Origin: Helicoverpa zea
Taxonomy: Eukaryota > Arthropoda > Insecta > Lepidoptera > Noctuidae
Direction: 5' to 3'
Assembly (NCBI RefSeq): GCF_022581195.2
Contig: NC_061462.1
Span: forward strand, 6,014,001-6,078,000
DNA: 64,000 bases
How positions within the stretch are numbered: position 1 is the stretch's first letter; every line of letters starts with the position of its first letter. The translations under genes were made by a program, and so were the position numbers. Shown in pieces: positions 15,101 through 26,300 of the stretch. A model generated the notes under the pieces. The model made no database searches. It was given only the letters and a program-made list of their open reading frames with translations, and was not told where the DNA came from.

Positions 15101-18100
15101 GTTCTCCTCTTCAGCTTTGGGCGGTGATGCGAAAGGCATTTCTGTTATTGGAGACATGTCTTTAACTTCTGGTACTTCAATGAAGTTCTTGAGTGAGTCC
15201 CGGTCCTTTATATCCGGGCTCTGGTACACGGAAACCTCTATTTTCGGTATCGGCAGAGAATTGCTCCTTTTTCTCGGTTGCGTTTGTTTGGACATGTCGT
15301 CGCATATGTCGCGAAGTCTGAAATCGAAAATCATCTTAGTAATGAGGTTCCTACATACCTAAATTGTAACTCTTACCCTTTAATGAAATATACTATAGCT
15401 ACCTATTGTATAAGTAGTGTAGAGCCCAATACACGCCTTCCTCCTGCCACTGCGAGGTAAATAAACACCGCATCGTGGCTACATCTAGGAAAGTTGCAGC
15501 TGATACCTGAAAATACACCACCTTGGACTTAAATTCTATTCAAATCACCCGATTTTCTTCTTCATGTAAGAAAGAATCTTCTAGAATATTACTTACGTTT
15601 CCCTGTTTAGCAGTAGGTGCTTTCTCGGTTGAAGTAGGAGTGCCTTTTGTGGGACCACCCCCGCCGCCGCCGCCACTGTCCGATAAAGACTCTTTATCTG
15701 ACGAACTGTAAACAATCATATGGCGAAATCAATCATCAGAAAATTGGGTTATTGGTACTCAGCTGTATCCGGTTAGACTGGTAGCCGACCCCAACATAGG
15801 AAAAGGCTCGGAAGATGATGGAATCATCAGAAAATCCGTCACCAAGAGGAAGATTTGTATGGATTTGTAGGTACGTAGTAAAAAAGTATTACGAATGAAA
15901 TCAAATATGGGAAGGAATTAAACAAAATCTTGATTGAAAACGAAGGCCTTAGGTGAACCGTAAAAAACAGTTAGAATATGTTCTTACCTCATCTTAGTTA
16001 TTTGTGGTAAAGGTTTGATGCCTGGCAGTCCCGGCTTTGAAGGGTCGGTCTTACGCAGTTGGAAAATACTGGGATCCGCAGCATACACTGTATAAGCTTC
16101 TTTGACAGCGCCACCGAAATTTTGTTCCGAAGGAAGCCGATAAATAAACTGGAAAAATAGGAACATGAATTATTAATTTTGACAAATGCTTAGGTACGAA
16201 CATTTTTCAAGATCATCAATGAAATATTTTTTTGTAGCTTTGAACTACTTGTCATTAGGTTATTTTAAACTTTTGCAGTGTTGCAGGGCAAAAGATATTT
16301 AAAATATTTTTTGTATTTGAGTTTCACATTAGATAATTATATGTTTATTTTTATCTTACCACATGTTCTTCCTCAGTGCTAGAACTCTCTTCAGGAATAG
16401 TTTCAGGGAATATGGTGTCTTTAGGGGAAGACAGCCACGGTTCCTCCTCAGTACTGGCCTGTTTTGACGTCACTTCCGACTGCGACATCGACACGTTCTG
16501 GCTGGGAGGACTTCCATTCACATTCCCACCACCACCTCCTTCCTCTTTCGACAGTTTTCCTGTAAGAACAAAAAGTTTTAGTCATAAACTATGCCAGTTT
16601 TTAAGTGTGTGTAATGTATAATTTTAATAATATCAAAATGTTTCGAAACCAAGCTTAATACAGTAAAAAGGTTTTACGCATACGCCCAAGGTTGCTAAAT
16701 ACATAAAGAAATTAGAGATTGGTCATAGTGGTAAATAAACAAACTCCAGCGGGGTCAGTCCAGGGGATGCAATCGCAAGAAATCATGTTAAGGAAAGAAA
16801 AGTACCATAAATTATAGTCGTTAGTAATAAAATTACTAAAGAGTAAAAGTATGATAGGTCTCTCTACATACGTCCCATAAACACGTCGCCTGGCTGGTGT
16901 CTCTTGGAATACTTGCCACCTAGAGGCTTGGGCTTTGGCTTGACCAGTGTGGTGAAGCAAGGGGCTTCCGGGTGCCTGAACTCCCACATCGCTTGCCACA
17001 TCTTAAGGCCATTTTCTAACCGATAGTTGTTTGTGAAGTCAGACTCTTTCAGGTGGTGTGACAGAGGCGCAAACAGGAACACAAACAGCTGAAAAAAACC
17101 AACATGCATTCAAATATATAAATTTGATCATTCATAAAATTACAAACATACAAGAAGCTAAAAGAAAAAGTATTTTATATTATTGAAGAAAATAGTATTT
17201 CAGTAATGTTTACCGTCAAAGCAGGAATTGAAAACAGATAATGAAAAGGATTTGAATAGTAGATTCCATTCTCATAGTCACTCTCAATGCATTCATCCGA
17301 TGCATCAAGGAGGATCCAATGCAATGTGTACAGCAGCTTTGTTTCCACGTTTCCTAATGATTGCATGTTGTCTTTTACTCTGAAATAAACAATATAAATT
17401 CGATATTTGGTCCAGTATGTATTCAATATAATAAATGCTCATCTTTAAGATACAGCATAGTATATTTTCAGCGATGGTTTATAAAAGTGTCATCATAAGA
17501 CAACGGTACAGATTTTATTATATTTAATCTTGTTCAATGTAACTGTTTCTGTTATCATCTTGGAATATCTAGGTTTTAAAATTAATTAATTATTTTTTTT
17601 ACTGAAAAACTGTTATCAACAATTTTACGCCTTTTCAAAAGAGTATTAAATCTTTATTTTAAAGAGATTGCTGTTGATTGTGTCTGAGGTTTTGTACAAG
17701 AACAAAAATGTATTTACCTGTTGTGCAGCAATGCTGCCAATGCATGCATCACATGGGGCAGAGATGCTTGTATGAGACGCCATCGCGGTATAGACTCTAT
17801 AGCTTCTGCTAAGCTGATAGATAGGCCGAAGCGCAAGTTCTGTACCAGAACTTTTTCAAACGACTGAAATTATTACATGGTAAGGTTTTAAAACAGAAAA
17901 TACATAAAAACGCTTTTGTTTCGAACAACTGGTTACCGAATTAGTTCTTAAATTAGTACTCATTCATTTGGTAATATAAACAGAAAATAATAATAAGAAA
18001 ACTTGCTTTGGATTAGTACATAGGTACTGATGAATAATGGATTTTTTAAACTAAGAACATAATTTTCTTTGAAACATATCTTACCTTACATGCTTCTTTA

Positions 18101-19400
18101 ACTTCCTGGGTGGTTGAAACATAAAAATAAGAATTTTATTGGTAATTTGTGAATTATTTTGTAAATTCTATTTAACTTTTAGAAACAAGAAGGTAAACAA
18201 AAACATGTCAATGTCACTAAGCTGTCAATTTGATAATTTTTTTTAAACAAGGATAGGATGTTGCTATTAATTAAAAAACTCCAAGATATTTCAATGAGAT
18301 GTAAATAAATGAGACAAAATGAAATGAGAAGAATATTGGCTTGATTAATTTTATTAACTTGAAAAAATTAAAAGGTTATTGAATGAGTTTTTCCAAAATT
18401 ATTTTTTTAAATAATTAAACGAAGCTCGCGTGTCCCGAGGAGGGAAGTACCTGCGATTGAAACCGCGGGTGCAAGCCTGTTTTTGGTAAAACTATCACAA
18501 AGTAATGATATTTAACTGGTATTGTTTTGAGCGTTACGCAAATAAAATTTTAAATGGTGAGTGAGTATAGCATAAAGCACAACAATGTGATTACTTACAT
18601 GGTGTCCAGGAGCACGTTGACAGAACTGCGTGTTATCAACAAATAAGTGACAATCAACAACAATTAGATACTACAAACACATAAAATTGTTAAATACAAA
18701 AAGATTTCCCGTACCGGGAATCGAACCCGAGCCTCCTGGGTGAAAGCCAGGTATCCTAGCCACTAGACCATACGGGAGTTACTTTGCTGGTGCAGATATT
18801 GAGTACACAATGTGCAGAGTGGACAGGCTAAGACCTCATAGCCAGTTAAACAACATGTTCTTACTTACAAAGAAGATTCCAACAAAGACAATAAGGCGCA
18901 CGTTTAAGTAGAGCGGTCAAGATAAATGTAGTGTTTATAGTGCTCTAAGTGTAACGCTTATGGGCTTTGAATCGCAAACATTAAATTCAGACGTTTCCAT
19001 AGAGGTTTTTTTTTTTCCAAATATTACCTACTCCAAATATCCACTTTTTAAAAAATATTTGATATTATTCTCTAACTAATTAAACATTAGATGGAGATCT
19101 TTTCCGCACCAAACCGCATCTTTTTTTCAATCAGGAAAAGACACCGACCACAGAAATCAGCCAGTGCTGTGCGTATTTACACATTTTGCAAACATTCAGA
19201 TTTGAGTAGGCGTTTTCGAAGTACATTACACAATTTTATGATTGTCATAGAGATGTACTTACCATGCAGGCGGCATCGTGAACTTTTCCGAGGCGCGGTC
19301 TCACGAACGGGGTGGTTTGTCTCCAAAGGAATATTTGAACCGGAATCGGAACCACCTCCTCGGAATTGGGGTCTTCCTCGGACATGTCTTTGGTTTTCAT
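138..19400 (-). CDS. unc80: UNC80, NALCN channel-complex subunit (43 exons, C-terminus beyond window)
   Basis: UNC80 is a very large helical scaffold that, with UNC79, supports the NALCN/narrow-abdomen sodium-leak channel in neurons. Recognised by family strings: FLWRQTTPFVRPRLGK (exon 1), LFVFLFAPLSHHLKESDF, RYQVWPRMEEGA and FALYNYIIGYVMFYVR. Exons, 5' to 3': 19400-19263, 18625-18599, 18105-18085, 17863-17718, 17379-17214, 17088-16872, 16559-16360, 16148-15988, 15705-15597, 15506-15403, 15317-14948, 14865-14726, 14083-14054, 13253-13109, 12866-12669, 12166-11978, 11816-11680, 11448-11210, 10916-10723, 10472-10318, 10010-9881, 9619-9427, 9183-9003, 8700-8606, 8246-8056, 7673-7556, 7468-7404, 7293-7158, 7068-6894, 5926-5770, 5614-5443, 5267-5175, 5065-4917, 4792-4673, 4584-4472, 4261-4105, 3793-3564, 3249-3024, 2886-2700, 2310-2141, 1027-779, 491-362, 278-138. 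Summed length is 6,664 nt, and phase is kept across every junction. The family is about 3,200 residues, so roughly a third lies outside the window. One exon end (14948 or 14933) is ambiguous. Confidence 0.95.
1120..1185 (+). repeat. Degenerate lepidopteran repeat end
   Basis: Contains AACGCGGGTGAAACC followed by GACAGCTAGT. This resembles the GCGGGTGAAACCGCGGG..CAGCTAGT end of dispersed non-LTR/SINE-like repeats common in moth genomes. Too short and diverged to classify further. Confidence 0.4.
1300..2102 (+). pseudogene. 5'-truncated jockey/CR1-type non-LTR retrotransposon
   Basis: A broken 3' piece of a reverse-transcriptase ORF lies in the unc80 intron between 1028 and 2140, antisense to unc80. 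The frame opens with YYAYAHSWFSYGIIMWGNS. It then shifts by one base at the A-run near 1427-1436 and continues as RILTNIEQTDSCKPYFQKH and FTKRGDKHTNRSLRHKN to a stop at 1819. This matches the C-terminal 'thumb' region I know from insect jockey/CR1-like elements. The non-coding 3' part ends in a short TGATA repeat (about 2079-2102), a usual tail for these clades. Clade assignment is uncertain; the non-LTR origin is fairly sure. Confidence 0.8.
3366..3420. repeat. unc80: Perfect 25-bp inverted repeat (hairpin) in unc80 intron
   Basis: Left arm 3366-3390 and right arm 3396-3420 are exact reverse complements around a 5-base loop. The outer nine pairs are A:T. It lies between the exons 3793-3564 and 3249-3024. 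It may be a foldback-type MITE remnant or simply an expanded palindrome. Confidence 0.8.
3968..4310. promoter_or_regulatory. Cluster of TATCGATA palindromes
   Basis: The octamer TATCGATA occurs at 3968-3975, 3984-3991, 3993-4000 and 4303-4310, on either side of the unc80 exon 4261-4105. In Drosophila this palindrome is bound by DREF and BEAF-32. Function here is inference. Confidence 0.5.
5927..6893 (-). other. unc80: unc80 intron (967 bp), no supported exon
   Basis: The flanking exons 7068-6894 and 5926-5770 join in phase directly (AG plus G). The intron contains an open frame on the minus strand at 6532-6338, with no splice signals that would place it in unc80. I see no feature I can defend. 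Confidence 0.6.
12248..12548. mobile_element. PIF/Harbinger-like MITE in unc80 intron
   Basis: The 30-bp terminal inverted repeats (12248-12277 and 12519-12548) match at 27 of 30 positions. They share GACAGACCGGCTCGGAGAG-type ends, apart from one variable base, and are flanked by a TTA direct repeat (12245-12247 and 12549-12551). Three-base TWA target duplications and GG(G/A)TCCGTT ends are typical of PIF/Harbinger. The interior is GC-rich with further CGGAGCCG-like motifs and no coding potential, so it would need a transposase from elsewhere. It sits between the exons 12866-12669 and 12166-11978. Confidence 0.8.
13254..14725 (-). other. unc80: Two unc80 introns flanking a 30-nt exon
   Basis: About 1.4 kb of AT-rich intron in which the only coding sequence I support is the microexon at 14083-14054. 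No repeat structure, tRNA or other gene was recognised. Confidence 0.6.
15754..15821 (-). repeat. Short lepidopteran dispersed repeat
   Basis: Read on the minus strand, it carries the same block as 55781-55872: GAGCC-TTTTCC, TGTTGGGGTCGGC, CTAACCGGAT and CAGCTGAGTACC, with a few changes. I recognise this block as a recurrent fragment in moth genomic sequence. It lies in the unc80 intron between the exons 16148-15988 and 15705-15597. Confidence 0.7.
18421..18485 (+). repeat. Degenerate repeat fragment
   Basis: GATTGAAACCGCGGGTGCAAGC resembles the GAAACCGCGGG end of dispersed lepidopteran repeats. It sits in the unc80 intron between 18598 and 18106. Diverged and unclassified. Confidence 0.35.
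18706..18777 (-). tRNA. tRNA-Glu (anticodon TTC)
   Basis: A 72-base cloverleaf. The acceptor stem is TCCCGTA/TACGGGA with discriminator A, the D-arm has TGGTCTAGTGGCTAGGATA, the anticodon loop is CTTTCAC, and the T-loop is TTCGATT. A run of five T residues (minus strand, 18702-18698) just after the gene is a normal RNA polymerase III terminator. It lies in unc80 intron 1, on the same strand as the host gene, and is identical base for base to the copy at 36335-36406. Confidence 0.97.
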
Positions 19401-19415
19401 AGCAAGGAAGGATTC
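19263..19415 (-). CDS. unc80: unc80 first coding exon and start
   Basis: The chosen start is the ATG at 19400-19398, giving MKTKDMSEEDPNSEE and then the conserved FLWRQTT block. A second in-frame ATG lies five codons on. The reading frame stays open upstream, but an acceptor (ATCAG, exon beginning at 19415) lies 15 bases before the ATG. The true 5' end is therefore probably a separate non-coding exon further right. The donor after the ATG codon at 19265-19263 is a strong GTAAGT. Confidence 0.85.
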
Positions 19416-22400
19416 CTGATACAACACAGTGACAGATTTTTTATGGAACTAATCGCCATAAAAATTAAGGCAAAGGTAAGATGATATAAAATGTCGTGTG
19501 GTTCTTATGTTGGACAGTCATTTAGCCAGGTAGAATTCAGATTTTGTGGACAGTAAAAATAAATTAACATAAAATTGAGACATGAGTCTAAAGTGCCTAG
19601 TTGGAGTCGTCAACCATTAAATTTGGAAAACATTAAATACTATACGAACAGGCGACCATTTGAACCTTAAACACGTAGGAAAATAATTATCTTACCTTTG
19701 TTAAACTAATGAACTTAAAAGGTGTTACATAATTAAAGTAGGTACTTAAGCAAAACAATTCCATTAAGTACAGTTCGCAAACATACCTCACTTGCAGTAA
19801 TTAACACATGGTTGGAAACTTATGGGAAGCACCACTGTTTACATCCTATGGTTGCACTATGGGGAAGTTAGAAGGGAAGCGAGGACCTCTTCCATGGGAC
19901 GCGAGACTGGGAATGAGGTTCCGCGCAATTGTAACCAGACAGACGTATAGGGTTGGCGAAGCTAAGTTTTTCTTAATTTATGCAGTCGACACATGTCATG
20001 TACCTACTGGAAACATGCTTGTTGGCCGAGACCGTAGTAATTATTGCATTTTTCCACTTAAAAGCACCTACGCACGTTTCACAGAAAAGTTCATGCACTA
20101 ATGGTTGCATTCACTTATTTAACTACGGTCATTATGAGTTGTTCTACTGAAGTCTATTTGTAATATTTATGAAAATTTGATTCTGATATGATTAAAGACA
20201 AGTAAATAAACATATCATCTTAAATCTCCATATAAATTGATATTGTTGTCGTACCAACCCTATAAGATTTTCAGCATTGATCTGTGCGCGCGGGTCGAGA
20301 GGCGGAGAGGCAGCCTCCGGTTGCTATAGAAACGCCAATATGGCTGCTCCCCGAGCAGCTGAAAATGTAGGGCAAGTTTTATTCAAGTGTTCTTGAAAAA
20401 AAACTGATTGAATAGTGTATTTACATAGAACACTTGAGTATTTTTTATCTCACAATGTTTATTAATTAAAATGGAAAGGAAAAGTTGTTAACAAGAATGC
20501 TTCAGATTGTATAATGCCACATCTCAAATTCTAAGTGGCTTGAACCTACCTACAGTTCGTTGCTATGAGAAGAAGACAGGATAAAATACGTATTTGTTAG
20601 ACAGTCGTAGACGTTAGTGATATTAATCTAAAAGAGTATAAGTACTTATGGCTAAAAACGGCCAATTTGAAAGAGCTCATATACATCATCAATTATGTAC
20701 TCACCTAAGTTATACATATATAAAAAAAATGAAGTGCCTACTTAACAAAATAAAGTGAGCAATGACTATCGTTTTAGCAACCCTCATACATGTAGGTAAT
20801 TTATATGAAATGTCCCCAAATAAAATGGTAAACATAAAGACATTGAATTAACAAGATTGGCATAGATATCAAAGTTCACTTTGCGGCAGGCAATTTACTT
20901 TATAAATAGAGACGGTCAGGGAGCGCCGGCACTATATAACAGTACCCATTTTGTAGATTGTTTCCGTTAGTTGTGTCCACATACATTGTCATTGTTTTAT
21001 GCAGCCATCAGATTTTATAGCCAATTAGCCGATGTTAGTTTCGTTTATAGGGAAAAACTCATAAATTACCTAGTGAGGATTAAAATAAAATAAATTTCAT
21101 TTCGTCATCATTTTAATAAATCTGAAAATTGAAACATGAGTAGGCAAAGTGAGTTGTGTTTTAATGGACCTTAAATAGGTAATAGAATAGGTTCCTACTC
21201 CGATAAAAATCAAGATTTTCCTACAGTTGCAAATATTTGAATTCCGAATTCTTCGTACTGCTTCAGCTGGGTTTCAGCCTTTTCATTGTACATTATGATA
21301 AAGGGAATAAACATTTATTTCAAGATGTAGCTTGCTTAGGAACCTCAAAAGCCACTGCTACTTCTATTAAATCATGAAGGTAACAGTCTACCTACAGTTA
21401 TCCCAGTAAGGTCTTTGGTCTGCAGATAATTATTAAAACAGGCGTAGTTTAGTAGTAATGAGTGACACTTACTTAGTACACTTCTCAATTTTCATCAAGC
21501 GTGTCATGCGCGACTTGTTACTCCATTTGCATCAATCACAGTGCGCATTATTATATAATTGGCACAGGTATTTTATCTCGTTCGCGAGAGTGAGTCAAAT
21601 GTTCTGTTCATCATAATATTTTATCCAATTTGACAATTCTGCACCCCTTCTCTGATTTGGATAGAAAATCTTGGCTGTATCCTAATTTGTATGCTTTGCG
21701 GGCACTGGTATCCTTTCACCAGTATTTTCTTCTACATATAGTCTTAATGTTGGCAGTACTTAGCGTTATATGGCAAAGCATAATGCTATATCAAGGTGAT
21801 ATACTAATTTGTCTGTATGGGTAATGCAAAAAGGCTGCCTAGAATTCAACAGTTCTTTCCATAGGAGCATGTTCATATCCGTAAATACTGCAAATGTCGT
21901 TCAACCAAAGATCGTTTTGTAAAGTCGCTGTGCCTGTGATATAAGAAAACACCTATTATTTTAAAATTCACGGATCTATGTATTATTCGTAACATTCCAT
22001 ACGACTCTATTTATTACCGCCCACATTCAGTAAAAATAATGTAAAGATATCACCTGCATTACGTCATTGCATGTTAAATGAATCACGTATGGAGTATATT
22101 TATTTTGTGCAATATCTTGCTCCGAAATGTATGGACTGGAGGTCTGTGATTTAAATAAACGTTTGTCAAAAGTACCAGTGTATTGTTGTCGCATAGACTG
22201 TGCAAAAGCTTTTGAGATGTTAATAAAGCTAGGTACTAATTCTGTAACAATAGCTCTATTTATTTCGTGCCAATCGTTAACAAGAAGCTAAGTAACGATG
22301 ACGTCATGTTTACTTGTAACAATCGTCTATATTGTCTTCGCCCTATAGAATTTCACATTTTTTCGCACACCTTGTGACACACCTCCATTTCCATCTTTAT

Positions 22401-23357
22401 TTATGGGCCAACTCGTTAGTAGGTCATTAATTTTTTTGTTTGTCTTTAAGACTAAACGTGATTTATGACTTAAAACTAAATATTTTTTTGTCGTAAAATT
22501 ACTAATTTTCTCGTTGATAACGGATACTCTATTCTGTGATACAATATGATTTCACGAAACTTCGACAAAAATAGAACGAGGTTGAAGTTTTCAAATATAT
22601 GCAACATACTATAGCTATTGGCTGGGCGTTACCGAAATAGCGACGTTGTGTTTTGAATGGAAAACTGCTTTTTACGTAGGTATTTGAGGAACTTATTCGT
22701 GGAAGACTTTAAAATTATTGATACTGATATAAGAAGTTTATCATAGAGGTATTTTGTATGAGAAGAGTAATAAGTTTATGTCGAAATATTTTAATTTGAA
22801 AAACTAAAATATATTTTTTTCCTTTTCCTCTTAAATTTTTTAGTTGATATTGATTTGAAACAGTGCCATTTAGTGTAGTCCAATAGAAATCACGATAAAT
22901 GCAATAGCATATCTTAGTAGAGAGCTAAGACATTTCAGATGCCTATATATATAGACTATAGTCCAATTATATAGGTACCTACCCTAAAACTGCATTTATT
23001 TTATCTTGTTGCAACAATATCTACGTATCTTGAACATTTCAAAATGTTAATGTTTTACTGTATTCTTAATTTAACTACGTAGTTAGATGCAGATATTTAA
23101 ATATTTCTAGACCTGCTCTGGGAAACGAGGTAATGTTGCACTTTCTAGAACGACTGCTACATTTTATATATACAATTGTAAACAAAATACAAACATAATT
23201 ACCCTATCTACGTATGAAAATGCACCTTTTGAATTTATTTTCCACCATACCTATGAATCAAAAAGTAAACCTTATACTTTTTACTGATGAAGTAATCGTT
23301 TTGGAGTAGGTTGCTAATGATTGCTGGCTGGAAAGTGAAATAATAAAAAAAAAAACA
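19416..23357. other. Intergenic region upstream of unc80
   Basis: About 3.9 kb between the unc80 start and the next gene. Apart from the GC-rich X-box patch at 20281-20345 and a palindromic CRE (TGACGTCA) at 22299-22306, it is AT-rich with only chance-length open frames. It probably holds the unc80 5' non-coding exon(s) and promoter. Confidence 0.5.
20281..20345. promoter_or_regulatory. GC-rich patch with X-box-like site, likely unc80 promoter or 5' exon
   Basis: A CpG-rich island in AT-rich surroundings, about 900 bp upstream of the unc80 start. GTTGCTATAGAAAC at 20320-20333 fits the RFX X-box pattern RYYNYY-N(1-3)-RRNRAC. An acceptor just before the unc80 ATG implies an upstream non-coding exon, and this is the best local candidate. 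Function is inferred. Confidence 0.4.
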
Positions 23358-26300
23358 ATGTCATTCAAAACCGTCAAGATGATAAACAAGGAAGGTGTGT
23401 TCTTGGATTTAGAATTATTATTTATGTTTATAGATATTTATTTTTAGATACTTAAAGCTACGATTATTACAATTACAAGTAAAACTATTACTGAAATTTG
23501 TTGTATACAGTCGACGGCGAGCAAGGCCGCGACCCGCGAGTTGCCGCCTTGTTGGCAGTCCATCTTGTCAGCCAGGTTTTGGATGAAGCTTTTGTTATAG
23601 CAAACAGTGCTACTGAAACGGGTAAAAAGTTTATTATTACTGATATGTAAAAGTAAACGTTATATATTACTTAGCACGATATATATTTTCCTTCAGCAGT
23701 AAATGCAATAACGTGGTAAAAGGGCTTCTATCTCAGCAGCAATTCTAAATGTAGTAAGATCTGAAGATAATCTAGAATCTAGATCTTTGAAATTAATAGT
23801 CATTCAGTCTCTCTACAAATACATTCCTTGTAGAATGTAGTAGGTAACCTACTTAGCCTACCTAATTGTGAATGAACAAATTAAGATCCTATAAATCAAA
23901 AACGTTCCTCTCTGGGTACAATTTGGTTAGATGAGTATGAAAAGAGGTGAATTAAATTAGCTTCAATTTTGACCAGCACAGGTGGTCAGCATTGGCGCTA
24001 TCAGGCAATGTTGAAAAAAATTGAAAGTGATAAACAATGCGACGCTGATGATGAAGATACATCGTTCGAGGCGTCAAAGGGCGACAGTGACATCGTGAAT
24101 GAAAATAAGATAGAGCATGCTGCCAATGTAGTTGCTACATCGACGCCGGAAAAAGTTACAGGTAATTTTACTCAGGTAACATTTCAGATGCCTGCCAAAT
24201 TATTTTAAGTGGCTGAAACAATGCTACTGATAATATAATATTTAACAGTCTTAAGAGTTTTGTTTTATATATTGACTTTAACAAAAACCATGATCACACA
24301 ACCATGATTTACACAACTTGATAGATGAATTTAGTATTTTATATCAAAGGAGAGGACGGTACTCTTATATGTGTAGGAAATTCGACCCATCTTAAAGGCC
24401 TATTTATATTAAGTAGAAAGGACCATGGGCAAAAATGTATGAAGCCTGGGCTCACCCACCAACAGAGATGAGACCACTTTGAATATACTTGTAAAGCACT
24501 AAATATAAAGATTTAAACTCATTTTTGCGAAGAATCCATGGGGTTATTTTGCTATAAATATTTTTCTCCGACCATAAATAAACTAATATTCTGCAAAAAG
24601 TACTGCTGTTATGGCAGTGTAGGTTTTGTTATTGAACACCTTTAACTAGTTTTAATTCCAGGTTTAATGTATACATAAAAAATGAAACAGCTGCTAACAG
24701 TTAAAATTATTTTTGTTAACATTTCAATCAATATCAATAATAATGTCGTCTAAATATCCTGCCGGTGGATTAAATTGTGAGTGCCTGCCTCACCCTAGAT
24801 ACCATATTATTGAAATGATATGAGCACAACTTCCTACTGAGCGTCTACCTGTTAGACACGAGTAGTAATACTGAGCGATGGCATCTCGACCCATTTCGTT
24901 TCTGTTAACCAGAATGTATACCTACGTAATATGTAAACCTATTTAGGTGCATATCTTTTTTTTGCCATGGAATTGAAGGTAGTGCCCATAGTAACAATTT
25001 TAGTACAAACAAAAACCTTCACAACGGCATATGCTATAAACTCTGTTGGACAATGAGCCCAATTTGACCCATGGTCCTTTAGCGAGTAATTAGATGTTCT
25101 ACTAAAAGAGAATATATTTCAGATGAATTACAAAAAAATAGGCCAGAGTCTAGTTTGATTGGTCAAGGAGACGAAGAACTTGATATTGTAAGTTTGTCTA
25201 ACAACATTTTTTCGAGAACCGTATTACTTAATTCTTTTTTCTCTAAATGGATCGACTATTTGTAGCGTCAGAACGAGTTAACCAAATCAACATCGATGTT
25301 TATCAATCATCTTTTTGACATGAGTGATGTTGAAAGGGTTGTAATATGCGACGAGACCGAAATTGTGCATAGTACTGCTGAGCCCAGTGAACTTCTTACT
25401 GAAGCAATGAATAAAATAATGGAGTCTTATGTAAACACTGCGTTGGCTATGACAATAGAACAGCCATTGCAATCGATAGCTGGTGCATTGCCGGTAGAAA
25501 GATCTTCGAGTCCGGAGCAATCGGACTACTCATTTTTGACAGACGCTTATGCCGAGGATATTGACAGAGATATAGCGTTTTACATACGAGATGATGGTGC
25601 TGGTGATACCGATAGAAACTTTGCAGCGTCTCATCTGGTTCCTGCTGTACAAATAAGAGAGGTGTTTTTTTCACTTTTATAGCTTTTAATACATTAATGA
25701 TTTTGCGACAATTATTTTATCTACCTAGTTACTTTTAGTAGAATAAATATTATAACATAAGTTTTCAAACATTTTTAGCTTACTGATGAAATACCAGAAA
25801 AATTGGTGGAGAGCAATGATGTCGCTCGATATGAAAATGCTTACTTAACTTTAAATCGTGAGTAATATTATTGTGTATGGAACAAATATTATTTTCATCA
25901 GGTATTTATTTAGGTACGTTTTCTCGAATTAGGTGACTATGACCAAAATTCAGAAGATGAAGTTGACCCAATTTTAGAGGATCCAAAAGGTATGACTCTA
26001 CAAGAAGTGGAGTTAATGACTGCCAATACATCCGATGAAAACTTATCAAATCGTCAAGAGGAAGAACCAGAAACTTGTGTAAGTAATTTAAGATTTATTT
26101 CAGAATATTTCTTCAAGTAAATACTTTATGTAATATTTGCTACTTGCAGCCAAAAATGAAGGAGTTAGCAGCAACGTCAGCGATTTCTGCAGCGGCAAGC
26201 GGATCAAAAAAAAGTTCATTGGTCAGTAGGTGTCGCTCTCAAGGCGCCAGACTTCTGGCTTGTATCCGAGGATGGTGGCGACGTAGGACACCTGGGAAAC

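Noticed and set aside
14916..15362. 148-codon plus-strand open frame
   Set aside because: It is the exact shadow of the long unc80 exon 15317-14948 on the minus strand, whose frame and splice phases fit the family.
24162..24208. Reading on past 24161 with the donor at 24175
   Set aside because: Using CAG/GTAACA would place the next exon in a frame with an immediate stop; ACAG/GTAATT keeps the long frame open.
25287..25674. Minus-strand frames opposite the anchoring-helix gene
   Set aside because: Shadows of exon 25266-25661, which is in phase with both neighbours.
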